Positions 9,946-19,845 of a stretch of DNA of 27,550 bases are shown here, in pieces (position 1 is the stretch's first letter; each line of letters begins with the position of its first letter). The notes under the pieces were generated by a model. It saw only the letters and a list, made by a program, of their open reading frames with translations. It was not told the origin of the DNA and ran no database searches. Both the position numbers and the translations under genes were made by a program. The stretch spans positions 1 to 27,550 of the forward strand of contig CAYFMG010000013.1 of NCBI GenBank assembly GCA_964344155.1, written 5' to 3'. The DNA is from UBA6164 sp964344155 (lineage in GTDB: Bacteria > Patescibacteriota > Gracilibacteria > BD1-5 > UBA6164).

Positions 9946-10380
9946 ATGTTAAGAGATAAAAATTTTATAGAAATAGCTAAAGAAATAGCTAAATGATCTA
10001 AATGTGTATCAATACAAGTATGAGCTGTAATTGTAAAAGATACAAGAATACTTTCAACTTGATATAATGGTACTCCTTCAGGATATACAAATTGTAGAGA
10101 TCACTGGAAAGGAGAACATCATCCAGACCATCATGAATGGTCATTAAAATATGAAATTCATGCAGAAATGAATGCTTTACTTTATGCAGCTAGAAGAGGG
10201 GTATCTATTGAATGAGCTACTCTATATACAGTATACCAACCATGTTTTCAATGTACAAAAAACATAATAGCAGCAGGTATAAAAAGAATAGTTTATGAAC
10301 AAAAATATAAACACGTAGATACAGATATAACAAAAAAATTTATAATAGAAAACTGAATAGAAGTAGTTCAGTGCGAGTAA
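9946..10380 (+). CDS. dCMP deaminase (ComEB-type cytidine deaminase family)
   Basis: A zinc deaminase of 144 residues, most likely converting dCMP to dUMP for thymidylate synthesis. The zinc site is H72-A-E74 (HAEMN) and C100/C103 (PCFQC). GYNGTPSGYTNC near 39-50 and the histidine-rich stretch around 58-63 match the dCMP deaminase subgroup rather than tRNA adenosine deaminase. Length is close to the usual 150. It is 9 bases after the coiled-coil gene and 13 before miaB. Confidence 0.9.
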
Positions 10381-10393
10381 CCTAATAAAATAA

Positions 10394-11905
10394 ATGAAAA
10401 AATATTTTATCCAGACTTTTGGATGTGCAATGAATCAGGCAGATAGTGAGAAGATAAACATGGTATTATTACAGTCTGGTTTTATGAAAGTAACTAATTT
10501 GCTTGATGCAGATTTAGTTATTTTTAATACATGCTCTGTTAGACAAAAATGAGAAGATAAAGTTTTTGGTGCTATAAATGATATTGCCAAAGAAAATAGA
10601 AAAAGAAAAAAAACTTGAGGCAAACAAATAGTAGTATGAATTACAGGTTGTATGGTAAGAAAAACAGGTATAAACTGAGAATATTTAGAGGACTATAAAA
10701 GAGATAGAAACAATGCAAAAAAAATAAACCTACTTGAAGATAAAAAAGGAATCTTTAACAATGATGATAAACTATTTCCGAGACTTGATAATAAACTAGA
10801 TTTTGTACTAAGAATAGAAGAAGTTAAGTATCTACCTTTTATAATGACTCATATATTAAAGGAACCTATATGAAAAGACCATAGTTTTGATGATTATTTA
10901 AAATCAAAACAATTAAGAGAAAATCCTAGTCAAGCTACAATAATTATTCAAACAGGATGTGATAACTACTGTACTTACTGTATAGTACCATACACCAGAT
11001 GAAAAGAAAATTCAAGACCAATAGAAGATATAGTAAAAGAAGCTAAGGATGCTGTAAAATCTTGAGCAAAAGAAATAACTCTTGTAGGACAAAATGTAAA
11101 TTCTTATTGAAAACAATTTGCAAATAAAAAATTCTGGAATGAAGAAAAATCAAAATGGGGACCACCCCCTAACCCCCTCCTTAGTAAGGAGGGGGAATGA
11201 AACGAAGTGAAAGGGGGTGGTTTTAAAACTCCTTTCAGAGAACTACTAGAAAAAATAAACAAGATAGAAGGACTAAAAAGGATTAGGTTCACGTCAAGTA
11301 ATCCCCATGATATGACCCAGGATATATTAGATGCTCATTTTGAACTTGATAAGATGTGTAATTACCTACACTTTGCTTTGCAGTCATGATCAGATGAAAT
11401 GCTTAAAAAGATGAATAGAAGACATACTTATACAGACTTTAAAAATATGGTCGACTACCTAAGAAGTAAAGATCCCAATTTCTCTATTTCAACAGACATA
11501 ATAGTATGATTCTCATGAGAAACAGATGAAATGTTTAAACAAACAGTAAAAGCCTTCAAAGAGTGTCAATTTGATTTTGTATACAATGCTAGATATTCAG
11601 TTAGAAAGGGAACTATAGCTGAAAAACTATATCCTGATAATGTATCAGATACAATAAAAGCTGAAAGATGGCATACTTTAAATGATTTACTTTTAGATAG
11701 TATTACAACCAGAAACAGTAAACTATTATGAAAAACTATGGGAGTACTTATTTGTTGAGAAAAAGACTGAGATTTTTTTGGTAGAACTAGGAATTTTAAA
11801 GAGATTTATTTTCCAAAACTTGAAAATATAAAAATTTGAGATATAGTAAACGTAAAGGTTGAGGAACTAAATAGATACAACCTAAAATGAACAATTATTT
11901 CTTAA
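10394..11905 (+). CDS. miaB: tRNA methylthiotransferase MiaB with an in-frame repeat insertion
   Basis: A radical-SAM enzyme that adds the methylthio group to N6-isopentenyl-A37 of tRNAs. The N-terminal domain holds the auxiliary-cluster cysteines C11 (QTFGCAMN), C47 (NTCSVR) and C86 (TGCM). The radical-SAM site is C189, C193, C196 (CDNYCTYC), followed by IVPYTRG. The protein is 503 residues, longer than the common 430-470. Part of the excess is residues 256-276, which are translated from a 61-base palindromic repeat at 11161-11221 and sit in a loop between LVGQNVNSYG and FRELLEKINKIEGL. One glycine of this insert (G269) is a TGA. An additional non-conserved stretch lies around 130-175. Both catalytic regions are intact, so the enzyme is probably active. 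Confidence 0.93.
11161..11221 (+). repeat. C-rich palindromic repeat inside miaB (full copy)
   Basis: Nearly identical to the intergenic copy at 27405-27464: one loop base and one G in a G-run differ. Outer arms ACCACCCCC/GGGGGTGGT enclose a strong hairpin CCCCCTCCTTA/TAAGGAGGGGG and a spacer GAATGAAACGAAGTGAAA. It is translated in frame as PPPNPLLSKEGEGNEVKGGG, with the internal TGA (11198-11200) as glycine. Confidence 0.93.
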
Positions 11906-11915
11906 TAAATAGATT

Positions 11916-12194
11916 ATGCAAAAACTAATTTCTTTTATAAAAAAAGTTATATCTCTAGCTTTATCATTCTTTACTTTATTTGTATTAGTACTTATTGTAT
12001 TACCATCTATATGACCAAAAATTGATGAGTTAACAAAAACTACTTTTACTACAAGTATACAAGAAACTATTAGTGACTTCTTCTGAAAACTATGAGCAGT
12101 AAAAGAAGATATCGATAAATCTATTGATTCAGCATGAGCAAATACAAAGGCTAAAAAACAAGCTGAACTTGATGAGATAAATTCAATCAAATAA
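11916..12194 (+). CDS. Small single-pass membrane protein, unknown
   Basis: A 92-residue protein with a basic start, one strong hydrophobic segment at about 10-31 and a polar, helix-prone remainder (KEDIDKSIDSAGANTKAKKQ). It resembles in layout the membrane-anchored protein at 9406-9936 but lacks the Ser/Thr tail. It follows miaB by 10 bases and ends in a bidirectional terminator. No function can be assigned. Confidence 0.7.
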
Positions 12195-12222
12195 AAAGCT
12201 AGAAAAAATCTAGCTTTTTATT
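12193..12222. terminator. Bidirectional terminator between the small membrane gene and the methyltransferase gene
   Basis: AAAAAGCTAG and CTAGCTTTTT form the stem, with A- and T-runs on the two sides. The stop codon of the convergent methyltransferase gene (12210-12212) lies inside the stem. Confidence 0.8.
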
Positions 12223-13418
12223 TTTAACTTAAATATTTCTCTACCTACTAGCTGTAGTGGTCTTTTATACAACAGACTACCAGATCTAGTGGTTTCTAAT
12301 TCTTTGAAATCTTTAGGGAATAAACCTTCAACTTCACAATACTTATCTAGTATATCATATATTTCAGAGAAATATACATACTTTCATTTTATCTCCCAGA
12401 AAGGGAAACATATAACTATATTTCATTGATATTTCACTTTTTTTAGTCATTCAAAAAACTTTTCATACAAACTTTTTAATGATTCTCTTTGTTTTTCTAT
12501 CCTATCTAAACTAATATTTTTCTTTGTCATAACTTCTCACAAGTATCCCTCAGATATTATAGAGTCTATTTTATAATTAGCTAGTATATCTGATTCTTCT
12601 ATAAATTTTGCATTTAGTTTTAAAATATCAGACCTCACCCCCAACCCCTCTCCTGCTAGGAGAGGGGAGTTTATAAGATTTTTTATATTTTTTCTAGATG
12701 CTTCAACCATTCTTTCATTTAGATCGCTACCATATACTTCTTTATTTCACATATGTATTGATTCTATAAGCACTGTACCTAGTCACACAAATGGATCATA
12801 TATTGTAATATCTTTTTGCTCCCTCTCCTGTAGGAGAGGGTTGGGGTGAGGTTGAGATAAATTTATCATAATTTGACAAAGTTTTGGTGGTAGCATACCT
12901 ATTTGCATATCCCTATCTTTTGAATAATCTCTTTTTGAGTAGGCATTTATATCCTGTACCCATATAGTTTTTCAAAACCAGTTATTTATTATATTATAAT
13001 CAGTTCATCTCTCTACAAGTTTTTCTCATATAATTTGAGCTGATGTTAGATTCTTAAAATCTTTATTTACAAATCTTGAAGAAACAGAGCTTGCTTTTAA
13101 TTGTTTTTTTTGTTTTATAAGTATTTCTTTTAGATTTCTTTTATCTCAATAAATACTAATCCCATACTTAAACTTTCAATCATGTAATAGAGCATCTTTT
13201 ATTATAACCCCCTCTCCTGCAGGAGAGGGATGGGGTGAGGTTTCAATTATCTTTATAGTTCATCAAAGATTGTTTGCTTTTTTTAATACATCTTCTTTTT
13301 CTAAATTATCCAAAATTAAAACATCCTTAGCAAAATAAGCTGTTTTTCCTGCAGGAAAAACAGCTAATATTTCAGCTATACTTAATTTAAATTCTCTACC
13401 TAGTATAAATCAAATCAT
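12210..13418 (-). CDS. Trm11-like SAM-dependent RNA methyltransferase carrying three repeat insertions
   Basis: A 402-residue protein opening with IGFILGREFKLSIAEI, typical of the N-terminal domain of Trm11/Trm14-like tRNA guanosine methyltransferases. Motif I is DPFVGLGT at 208-215, followed by YGSDLNERMVEASRKNI. The catalytic-loop position reads ISEGYLG (289-294) where many relatives have DPPYG or TEPYLG, so the exact target (N2-guanosine or other) is uncertain. Three separate palindromic repeats are translated within it as SPHPSPAGEG, QPHPNPLLQERE and SPLLAGEGLGVRS, all in frame and all outside the SAM motifs. It lies downstream of rnpB and adk with a MITE-like element between adk and its start. 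The ATG chosen is the first in frame; the upstream frame is closed by a stop. Confidence 0.8.
12632..12668 (-). repeat. Palindromic repeat 1 inside the methyltransferase gene
   Basis: CCTCACCCCCAACCCC plus hairpin CTCTCC/GGAGAG, in the orientation opposite to the other two copies relative to the gene. It is translated as SPLLAGEGLGVRS. Confidence 0.85.
12819..12853 (-). repeat. Palindromic repeat 2 inside the methyltransferase gene
   Basis: Same element as at 13205-13243, read on the minus strand as CCTCACCCCAACCCTCTCC with hairpin. It is translated as QPHPNPLLQERE, a different reading frame of the element from repeat 3. It lies just before motif I. Confidence 0.85.
13205..13243 (-). repeat. 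Palindromic repeat 3 inside the methyltransferase gene
   Basis: Read on the minus strand as CCTCACCCCATCCCTCTCC with the hairpin CTCTCCTGCAGGAGAG. It is translated as TSPHPSPAGEGV within the N-terminal domain. Confidence 0.85.
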
Positions 13419-13437
13419 ATTTTTTAAATTTATTTTT

Positions 13438-13557
13438 TCATAACTCAATCCTGAATCCTTTCTCTTACTTAAGAGAAAGGGGCTGCATTTTAAGTTACTA
13501 TAATAATTGTAGCCTTCCTCTCTTAAGTAAGAGAGGAAATTCAAAGGTGAGTTATGA
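13438..13557. repeat. MITE-like element, copy 2 (between adk and the methyltransferase gene)
   Basis: A 120-base element with perfect 10-base inverted ends TCATAACTCA/TGAGTTATGA, sub-terminal TGAATCC and GGAAATTCA, two internal hairpins around CTTACTTAAG and CTTAAGTAAG, and a core GGCTGCA...TGTAGCC. The right end contains the stop codon of adk (13552-13554). Confidence 0.85.
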
Positions 13558-14163
13558 AAGATTTAATTTCTCTACCATTTCACTAGCAACATCCTCTATA
13601 GCCTGATCAGCATTTATTCTTATAACCTTTCACTCTTTTTCTTGTTTTTCAGCTGTAGGAAGAGTATTATTCATAAACTCATCTATTCTCTTTAAAATTG
13701 AATCTTCATTATCATCTTTTCTTTTTATTAACATCTCTCATGTTGCAGGATCAAGAAGTGTTCCTGTAGGAAAAGTTTCTCAAGTATTTGGATTATACAT
13801 TCTACCTAACAATCTTTCTATAGCTTTTTTCTTTGATAATTCAAAGAATACAACTTTGTAATCAGTTGTAATAGCCTCTAGAGAAGCTTTATTTCACTCA
13901 TTTCTTACAAATCAATCAAGTATTAGTTTATCATTTGTTTGTTTAGATAGTACTTCTTGCATAACTTCTCATACAATCTCAGCACTTACTAAAGCTCAAG
14001 ATTCTATTATAGCTTTTATTTTATTTCATAATTCATTACCTGAAGCTACTATATTTCTTAACTCTTGCCCCATTTCAAGAAGAGTAAATCAATATTTTTC
14101 AACAAGTAATCTTGCCTGTGTTCATTTTCCACATCACTGTATTCATGTAAAAACTAATTTCAT
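13552..14163 (-). CDS. adk: Adenylate kinase
   Basis: Interconverts ATP plus AMP and two ADP. The 203-residue protein has the P-loop GIQGCGKGT at 7-15 (glycines are mostly TGA or GGN), the AMP-binding region LLEMGQELR, the GFVRN arm around residue 90, and a LID segment RMYNPNTGETFPTGTLLDPATG that lacks the zinc-binding cysteines of some Gram-positive forms. The final serine and the stop codon are supplied by the inverted end of the MITE-like element, so the original C-terminus may have been altered slightly. The start ATG is 25 bases after the C-rich repeat that follows rnpB. Confidence 0.94.
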
Positions 14164-14187
14164 ATTATTTTTTATTAAGTATTATTT

Positions 14188-14222
14188 CCCCTCCTTAGTA
14201 AGGAGGGGATTAAGGGGTGGTT
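14188..14222 (-). repeat. C-rich palindromic repeat between rnpB and adk
   Basis: On the minus strand it reads AACCACCCCTTAATCCCCTCC followed by the TTACTAA hairpin loop and GGAGGGG, a half-length copy like the one at 5693-5730. It lies just after the 3' end of rnpB and could help define that end. Confidence 0.8.
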
Positions 14223-14228
14223 AAAAGT

Positions 14229-14577
14229 GAGAGTAATAAGCCGGATTCTGTATCTCGGTATCAATCTATCTAGTTTTGTAGTCACCTACAAAATCAAGCT
14301 GAGTATTCTATATAAAAACAATAGAGAATAATAATTAATATATAGAACCATTCCCATTGCATCACGTACAGTTTACCAAAATCTGTAAAACAGATATACA
14401 TTTTTAAAATGTCTTTTCACCTTTGGGAAGTAAACTTCCTAGTATAGTCTCTGTGGCACTAGTGGTATCTTGCATTTTAGATATATTACAAGACCGAAGT
14501 TGTTATCTTCTACGCTATTCTCATGATGTCCAGACTTTCCTCTCCACAAAAGTGCAGTAGATACCTTCTCTCACAAA
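14229..14577 (-). ncRNA. rnpB: RNase P RNA
   Basis: The catalytic RNA that trims the 5' ends of tRNA precursors. On the minus strand the 5' part has GGAGAGGAAAGTCTGGAC, the conserved P4 strand and neighbouring core, and the 3' end has CAGAATCCGGCTTATTACTC, the conserved closing segment. A middle segment carries AATGGGAATGG and other core-like pieces separated by AU-rich arms. Estimated length is about 350 bases; both ends are approximate. It is upstream of adk on the same strand. Confidence 0.92.
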
Positions 14578-14835
14578 CTGTATTATACACAAAAAATCTT
14601 TTTTTTCTAATTTTTTTACTAAAAAAATAATATAAAAAGAAAATGTTTAAAAATGTTAAAAACTCAACTTACTTTGCTATACAAAAGAAAAAGAGGTATT
14701 GTTTACATTTTTTAAACAGAAAAAGGCGTCAAGAAGAAATATTATTTTGACTATTGAGTGTATTTTATTAGAATGAAATTATATTCCAGACAAGAAAAAA
14801 ATATATAAAATTAATACTTAAAAAATAAAACAAAA
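14578..14835. other. Divergent control region between rnpB and dnaA
   Basis: 258 bases without a gene. A -10-like TATAAT for rnpB lies on the minus strand at 14582-14587, and a dnaA promoter at 14747-14774. A dyad GTTTA...TAAAC lies at about 14701-14717. I looked for DnaA boxes (TTATCCACA-like) and saw none, so there is no clear origin here. Confidence 0.5.
14747..14774 (+). promoter_or_regulatory. Promoter of dnaA
   Basis: TTGACT (14747-14752), a 16-base spacer and TAGAAT (14769-14774), about 60 bases before the ATG. Confidence 0.6.
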
Positions 14836-16257
14836 ATGCAAAAACAATACAAGCTAAAAAATATCGTAAGTCATATAATTGAAAGACTAAAAAAACAAGA
14901 TTTCTTAGTATATTTCAGAAAAATATCTATTCTAGAAATATCTGATAAAGAAGTAGTTTTTTGAGTTGTATCTTGATTTATGAAAGACAATCTTGAAGCT
15001 AAATTCTATAATGAAATTTTAGAATCTACAAAAATTGAAAACTCTTGAGTAGAAAAAGTTTCTTTTAAAATAGATTCAAATATAGATAATCCTTCTAATA
15101 CTGATGTAGTTGATTGTGCTAGCTTATTAAAAGAAGTATCTAAAAATAAAAAATCTAAAAAAACAACAAGTTCAAATACAGTAGAACACAAAACTATATC
15201 TAATACAAAATCTGTAAACCAAAGATATAATCTAAAAAACTTTGTAGTTTGAGGTGATAACCAATTAGCATATTCAGCTTGTGAAGCTGTTTGTAGAAAT
15301 CCAGGTAAATCATATAATCCACTATATATATATGGAGAAGTATGATTATGAAAAACTCACTTATTACAAGGTACTTGAAATGAAATAATTAGAAAATTTA
15401 AAGATAAAAATATAGTATATACTACGGCTGATAAATTTATAACAGAGTATGTTACAGCAGTTAAGAAAAGAAGTATAGAAAGACTTAGACAAAAATATAG
15501 AGAAATAGATGTACTTATAATAGATGATGTGCAATTCTTAGCTAAAAAAGAACAAACTCAAAATGAATTATATAACATATTTAATATACTATATGATTCA
15601 AGTAAACAAATAATAATATCGGGTGATAGAGCTCCAAAAGAGTTAGAAAACCTAGAACCAAGACTTAGAAGTAGATTTGAATGGGGGATAACAGTAGATG
15701 TTTGAAGACCAGATTTTGAAACAAGACTTGCTATATTACAAGAAAAAGCTAGAGCTAGAGAATTTATGATTCCTCAAGATGTAGCTGAATTTATAGCAGC
15801 AAATGTTACTGAAAATGTTAGAGAACTAGAATGAGTATTAAACCAAATGATTGCTGAATACGAGTTAACTTGAAATACACCAACTCTTCCAAGAATAGCT
15901 GAAAAACTTAAAAAACTTAGTTTTACAACTGATATACTATGAAGTACAAAAGTACCTCAAAAAACAACAATTAAAAGTTATGAGGATATTATAAGAACTG
16001 TATGAGAACACTTCGGTATTGAAACAGAAGGTATCTTATGAGGAAACAGAAAAAAAGAATTCATGATTCCTAGACAAGTATCTATGTATCTTTTAAAAAC
16101 AAAAATGAACTATACATACGAAAGAATTGGTAACATCTTTTCTGGAAGAAATCATGCTGCTGTCTTATATTCTTGTAACAAACTAGAAAAACTTATAAAA
16201 ACTGACCAAAACCTACTTCACGAAGTAAATGTAATAAGAGATAGTATGGGAATATAA
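14836..16257 (+). CDS. dnaA: Chromosomal replication initiator DnaA
   Basis: Binds the origin and melts DNA to load the replicative helicase. The 473-residue product has the four-domain layout: an N-terminal domain (1 to about 80), a Ser/Lys/Asn-rich linker (about 85-135), the AAA+ domain and the DNA-binding domain. Walker A is GEVGLGKT at 167-174, Walker B is LIIDDVQF with D230/D231, and RLRSRFEWG contains sensor and arginine-finger residues. The DnaA-box-binding signature is present as GRNHAAVLYSC (R438-N439-H440). It does not sit next to dnaN, which is the usual bacterial neighbour. Confidence 0.97.
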
Positions 16258-16261
16258 AAAA

Positions 16262-16285
16262 AAGACTACAAAAGTAGTCTTTTTT
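16262..16285 (+). terminator. Terminator of dnaA
   Basis: AAGACTAC/GTAGTCTT stem with a four-A loop, followed by T6, five bases after the dnaA stop. Confidence 0.85.
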
Positions 16286-16342
16286 CTTGATGATTTTTAA
16301 CTTTTAATTAATATATAAATACAAAAAAATAATTAAATAAAA

Positions 16343-18481
16343 ATGCCTGAAAAAATAAATGATATTTTAGAAAATCTTGATTCTGATATAGATATTAAAG
16401 ATAGCTATAAAGAATACCAACCAACAGCCGATAAATTAGAAAAAGAAACTACAAATGATATACTAAAACAACTAGATGATTTAAATGTATGATGAAGAAG
16501 ATATAGTTTAATAAAAAAAATCAAAACCAAAAATTTTGATTCTGTTGTTAATAAAAAAAGATTAAAAAAATTAGACCTATCTGAAAAACCTAATCATTTT
16601 CAGATTGTTTTAACTAGCATTAAAAATAAGATCAAAAATTTAAAACCACAAAAGAAAAAGAAAAAAATAAAGAAAAAAACTTTTACAAAAGGAATAAACC
16701 TAAAAAATAAAAAAATCTTTACTAAAAAATTCTTTTTAAAAACTACTATAACTCTTCTTGTTTTATCAGCTCTACTTGTTGTTGATAAAATAGTTATAGA
16801 AAAACAAATAAAATCTTGATACTCAAAAATATTATCAATAAAAGATAACATAACAAATATAGAAAATAGCAGAAAAACAATTAATAATGCTAAACTAGAT
16901 TTTATAATCTCAGATATATTATTTAAACCATTTTTATTAATAGATAATGAAAATATAGATAACTGATACTATATAATAGAGTGATGAAAAAAACTAACTA
17001 AATTTTTAGATGAATGAATACAGGCCTATATAGCATTAAAACAATTTATAGACGATAAAAAAGATATAGAAAATATAAAACTGACAAATCTATTACAAAA
17101 TATGAGACCAGACTTTGAGAAACTTTACTCAATGTTAAATGATACTATATCAATATATAACAAAGTAACTGATCTTTGAAGCCAAGAATTGAATTCTCAA
17201 TTTGAAAAAGCAAAAGCAAAACTCACAGAAGCCCAACGTGTTTTAAATATAGTAAACAACAACTATGATACATTCTTATCTATAATGTGACATAGAAAAG
17301 AAAAAAATTATCTAATACTATTTCAAAATAATGATGAAATAAGACCTACTTGATGATTTATGTGAAGTCTTGCTACAGTTAGCATAAAAAGCTGAAAAAT
17401 TACAAACTTTGTAAGAGATGATATATATGCTTATGAATGGGATATAAACAAAGTCTATACAGACAAAGAATCAGCACCTGAATGATTACATGAAATAACC
17501 TGAACATTTTGATTAAGAGATGCTAACTATTTTATAGAACACAACAGAAGCTCTAGAAAAATAAAATTTTTCCTAGATAAAATAAATAAAGACATAGATG
17601 CTATAATCTATATAAACCAAAATACTATTCTTGATTTCCTAGAATACACTTGAGAAATACATTTTTCAAAACTTTGAACAAGTATTACAAAAGATAACTT
17701 CTCTCTAGTAATATCTACTCTTGTTGAAGCAAAAGTATTCAAAGTATGAACACTATGAACACCTAAACAAATCCTATTTGATTTTGCTAATGATTTCTTG
17801 AGTATACTAAAAGCTAAAAAAGATTACTCCAAGTATATGGAAATAATTGATAAAAATATAAAATCAAGAGACTTAGTTATCTATTCTTTTGATCCAAAAG
17901 AAAACAAGCTACTAGAAGATCTATGATTAACATGAAAAATAGATTACTCTAAAACTCTAGACTTTGCTTATCCTGTATATACATCTATTTGATGAAATAA
18001 ATCAGACAGGTATATAGAAACAAAATACAAAAAAAGCATAAAAACAAACAATGATTGTAGTGTAGATACAAACCTAAATATATATAGAGCTCATCATTTT
18101 TCTAAACTAGAAGAAGAAAAAGTAGTAGAGTTACTAAATAAGTACTGAGTAGAGGACCAAACTGATATTATAAATATCCAATGAAGATGAACAAATAAAT
18201 CATATACTAGGGTAGTACTACCTAAACAAGCCGTAGTAACACCAAAAGAATGATTAACAGTATACAAAGAACAAGACTATACTGTAGCAGAGTTTTATAT
18301 AACAACTAGAAGACTTGAATCAACAAACTACGATATAGAATACAAAATACCAAATATAAATTGTCAAAAATATGACTTCAAACTATATAAACAACCTGGT
18401 ATAAAAATCTATGATGTAGATATAATAAAATGATGAGACAAAATCAAAAAAAGATGAATAACTTGAGATTTTAAGTATTAA
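16343..18481 (+). CDS. DUF4012 membrane protein
   Basis: A 712-residue protein with a cytoplasmic, very lysine-rich N-terminal stretch (about 80-128), one membrane segment (about 129-150) and a large extracellular part. The signature YLILFQNNDEIRPTGGFMGS (RPTGGF at 334-339, both glycines TGA) identifies the DUF4012 domain, which occurs widely in Gram-positive and CPR bacteria. Its function is not established; a link to cell-envelope polymers is often suspected because of similarity in layout to LytR-CpsA-Psr proteins, but I see no proof here. Length is in the usual range of 600-800. It has its own unit between the dnaA terminator and a convergent hairpin. Confidence 0.85.
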
Positions 18482-18486
18482 ACACA

Positions 18487-18543
18487 AAGGGCTAAAGCCC
18501 TCTGTTAACAATCAATGTGTCAACAAGGTGGCTTTAGCCCCTT
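18487..18543. terminator. Hairpin with GGGCTAAAGCCC arms between convergent genes
   Basis: AAGGGCTAAAGCC (18487-18499) can pair with GGCTTTAGCCCCTT (18530-18543), with one bulged C. The left arm is itself palindromic (GGGCTAAAGCCC). It probably terminates the DUF4012 gene and may be another dispersed repeat. Confidence 0.6.
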
Positions 18544-18572
18544 GATACTTTTTATAATACAATAAAAAATAT

Positions 18573-19835
18573 CTATTTTTTTATAATAACTTTATCTAAT
18601 AAATCTGGTCTATTTATTCTATCACAAAACATTTCTAATTCACCAGCACCTATTTTTCTATTTTTATCACCAAGAAATCATTTAATAACATATTCTATAT
18701 TTACTTCAAAAACATCACTTGTGTAAGAATTTTGAAGTTTTGTATATACTGGTATTTTTACAAAATCAGACAATGTAATTTCTGAATCTAGTTCTATAGA
18801 ATCATGTAATTCTTCCTCTACTGATTTAAATCCTAATTCCTTAGCTAGTACATTTATTTTTCCAAAATTAAGACCATTTGATAATCATACTAGTTTTACA
18901 TATACATCATTTAATGCTTTAAAAGAAAGAAATCTACCACCTAAATGATGTTTATGATTAATAAATAAATCAAATACATTTTCACATCTATTCTTTTCTA
19001 ATGCTTTTATAGCTTGTTGTCTCACTTCTTCTTGAGACATATTATCAAAATAAGAATCACTACCAAAATTAGTAGTCCTTATAGAGCTTTTATAGTTTTC
19101 CAAAAAGAAATCAAGTAAATCTTGTCTTCATACTTTTCTTAAATATCTAATTAAAAGAGAAACTTTTAAACTTACTGCATTATACTCTCTTAAAGAAATT
19201 TTTACAATATCCAAAATAGAAATATAGTCTCTAAAACTTGGATGTTTTTTAAATATTGGATTATTTTCTTTTTTAAAATAAAGAACAATATCTCACAAAT
19301 CTTGTACTCTAGGAAGAACTCAAAGTTCTATTTTATCAGCAACTTCTTCTTCTATAGTTTTCCATCATAATTCTTTAGCTAAGATATCCATTTTATAATA
19401 ATGTAACTCTTTTATACTAGCTATATGCATATCAGGAATAATCCTATTAAATAAATCTTCAAAATTATCAAAAGGACTAAAATCACCAGAATATTTATCA
19501 TATTTTTTAGCTATTAAAAAATCCAAAACACTAGTACATCATAGTTTATCTAAAACCTCTAAAGCCTTAGAAACTAATTGTTTTTTGTTCAGTTTATCTA
19601 ATTCTTTATTACCAACAACTTTATACTCAACAACCTCTATTCAACCTCTTTCTTCTACACCTTGTTCTTCATATTCATCAACTTCTATTCAATCCTCATT
19701 TTCATTATCACCATAATCTTCTTGTAAAAGATTTTTAACATCTTCAGGTACTTCATTTAGTACTTCTAAACTTATTTCTCCTGTATCAAGTCATCAATCT
19801 AGACTATTTATATCTAATTCTCATTCTCTAGTCAT
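18573..19835 (-). CDS. Unknown protein A of a paralogous pair, two copies of a repeated module
   Basis: A 420-residue protein without signal peptide or membrane segment. The first about 80 residues are acidic and low-complexity (VEDY-type Asp/Glu/Gly runs). The rest consists of two copies of a module of about 150-160 residues, at about 86-246 and 272-416. The clearest anchor is LAKELGWKTIEEEVADKIEL (152-171) against LAKELGFKSVEEELHDSIEL (330-349). A preceding part KALE.L..G..S.LD.L and a closing part .L..L.R.DLLD are also repeated. The same module occurs in the upstream gene. I do not recognise the family. A helical-repeat, protein-binding role is inference. It follows protein B by 10 bases and shares its promoter. 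Confidence 0.75.
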
Positions 19836-19845
19836 TTTTTTTAAA

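Noticed and set aside
14578..14835. Replication origin next to dnaA
   Set aside because: No cluster of DnaA boxes could be seen, and dnaN is not adjacent.
16600..16851. Hydrophobic ORF on the minus strand opposite the DUF4012 gene
   Set aside because: It lies antisense to the lysine-rich and membrane region of a real gene; the Phe/Leu richness is a mirror of AAA/AAG codons.
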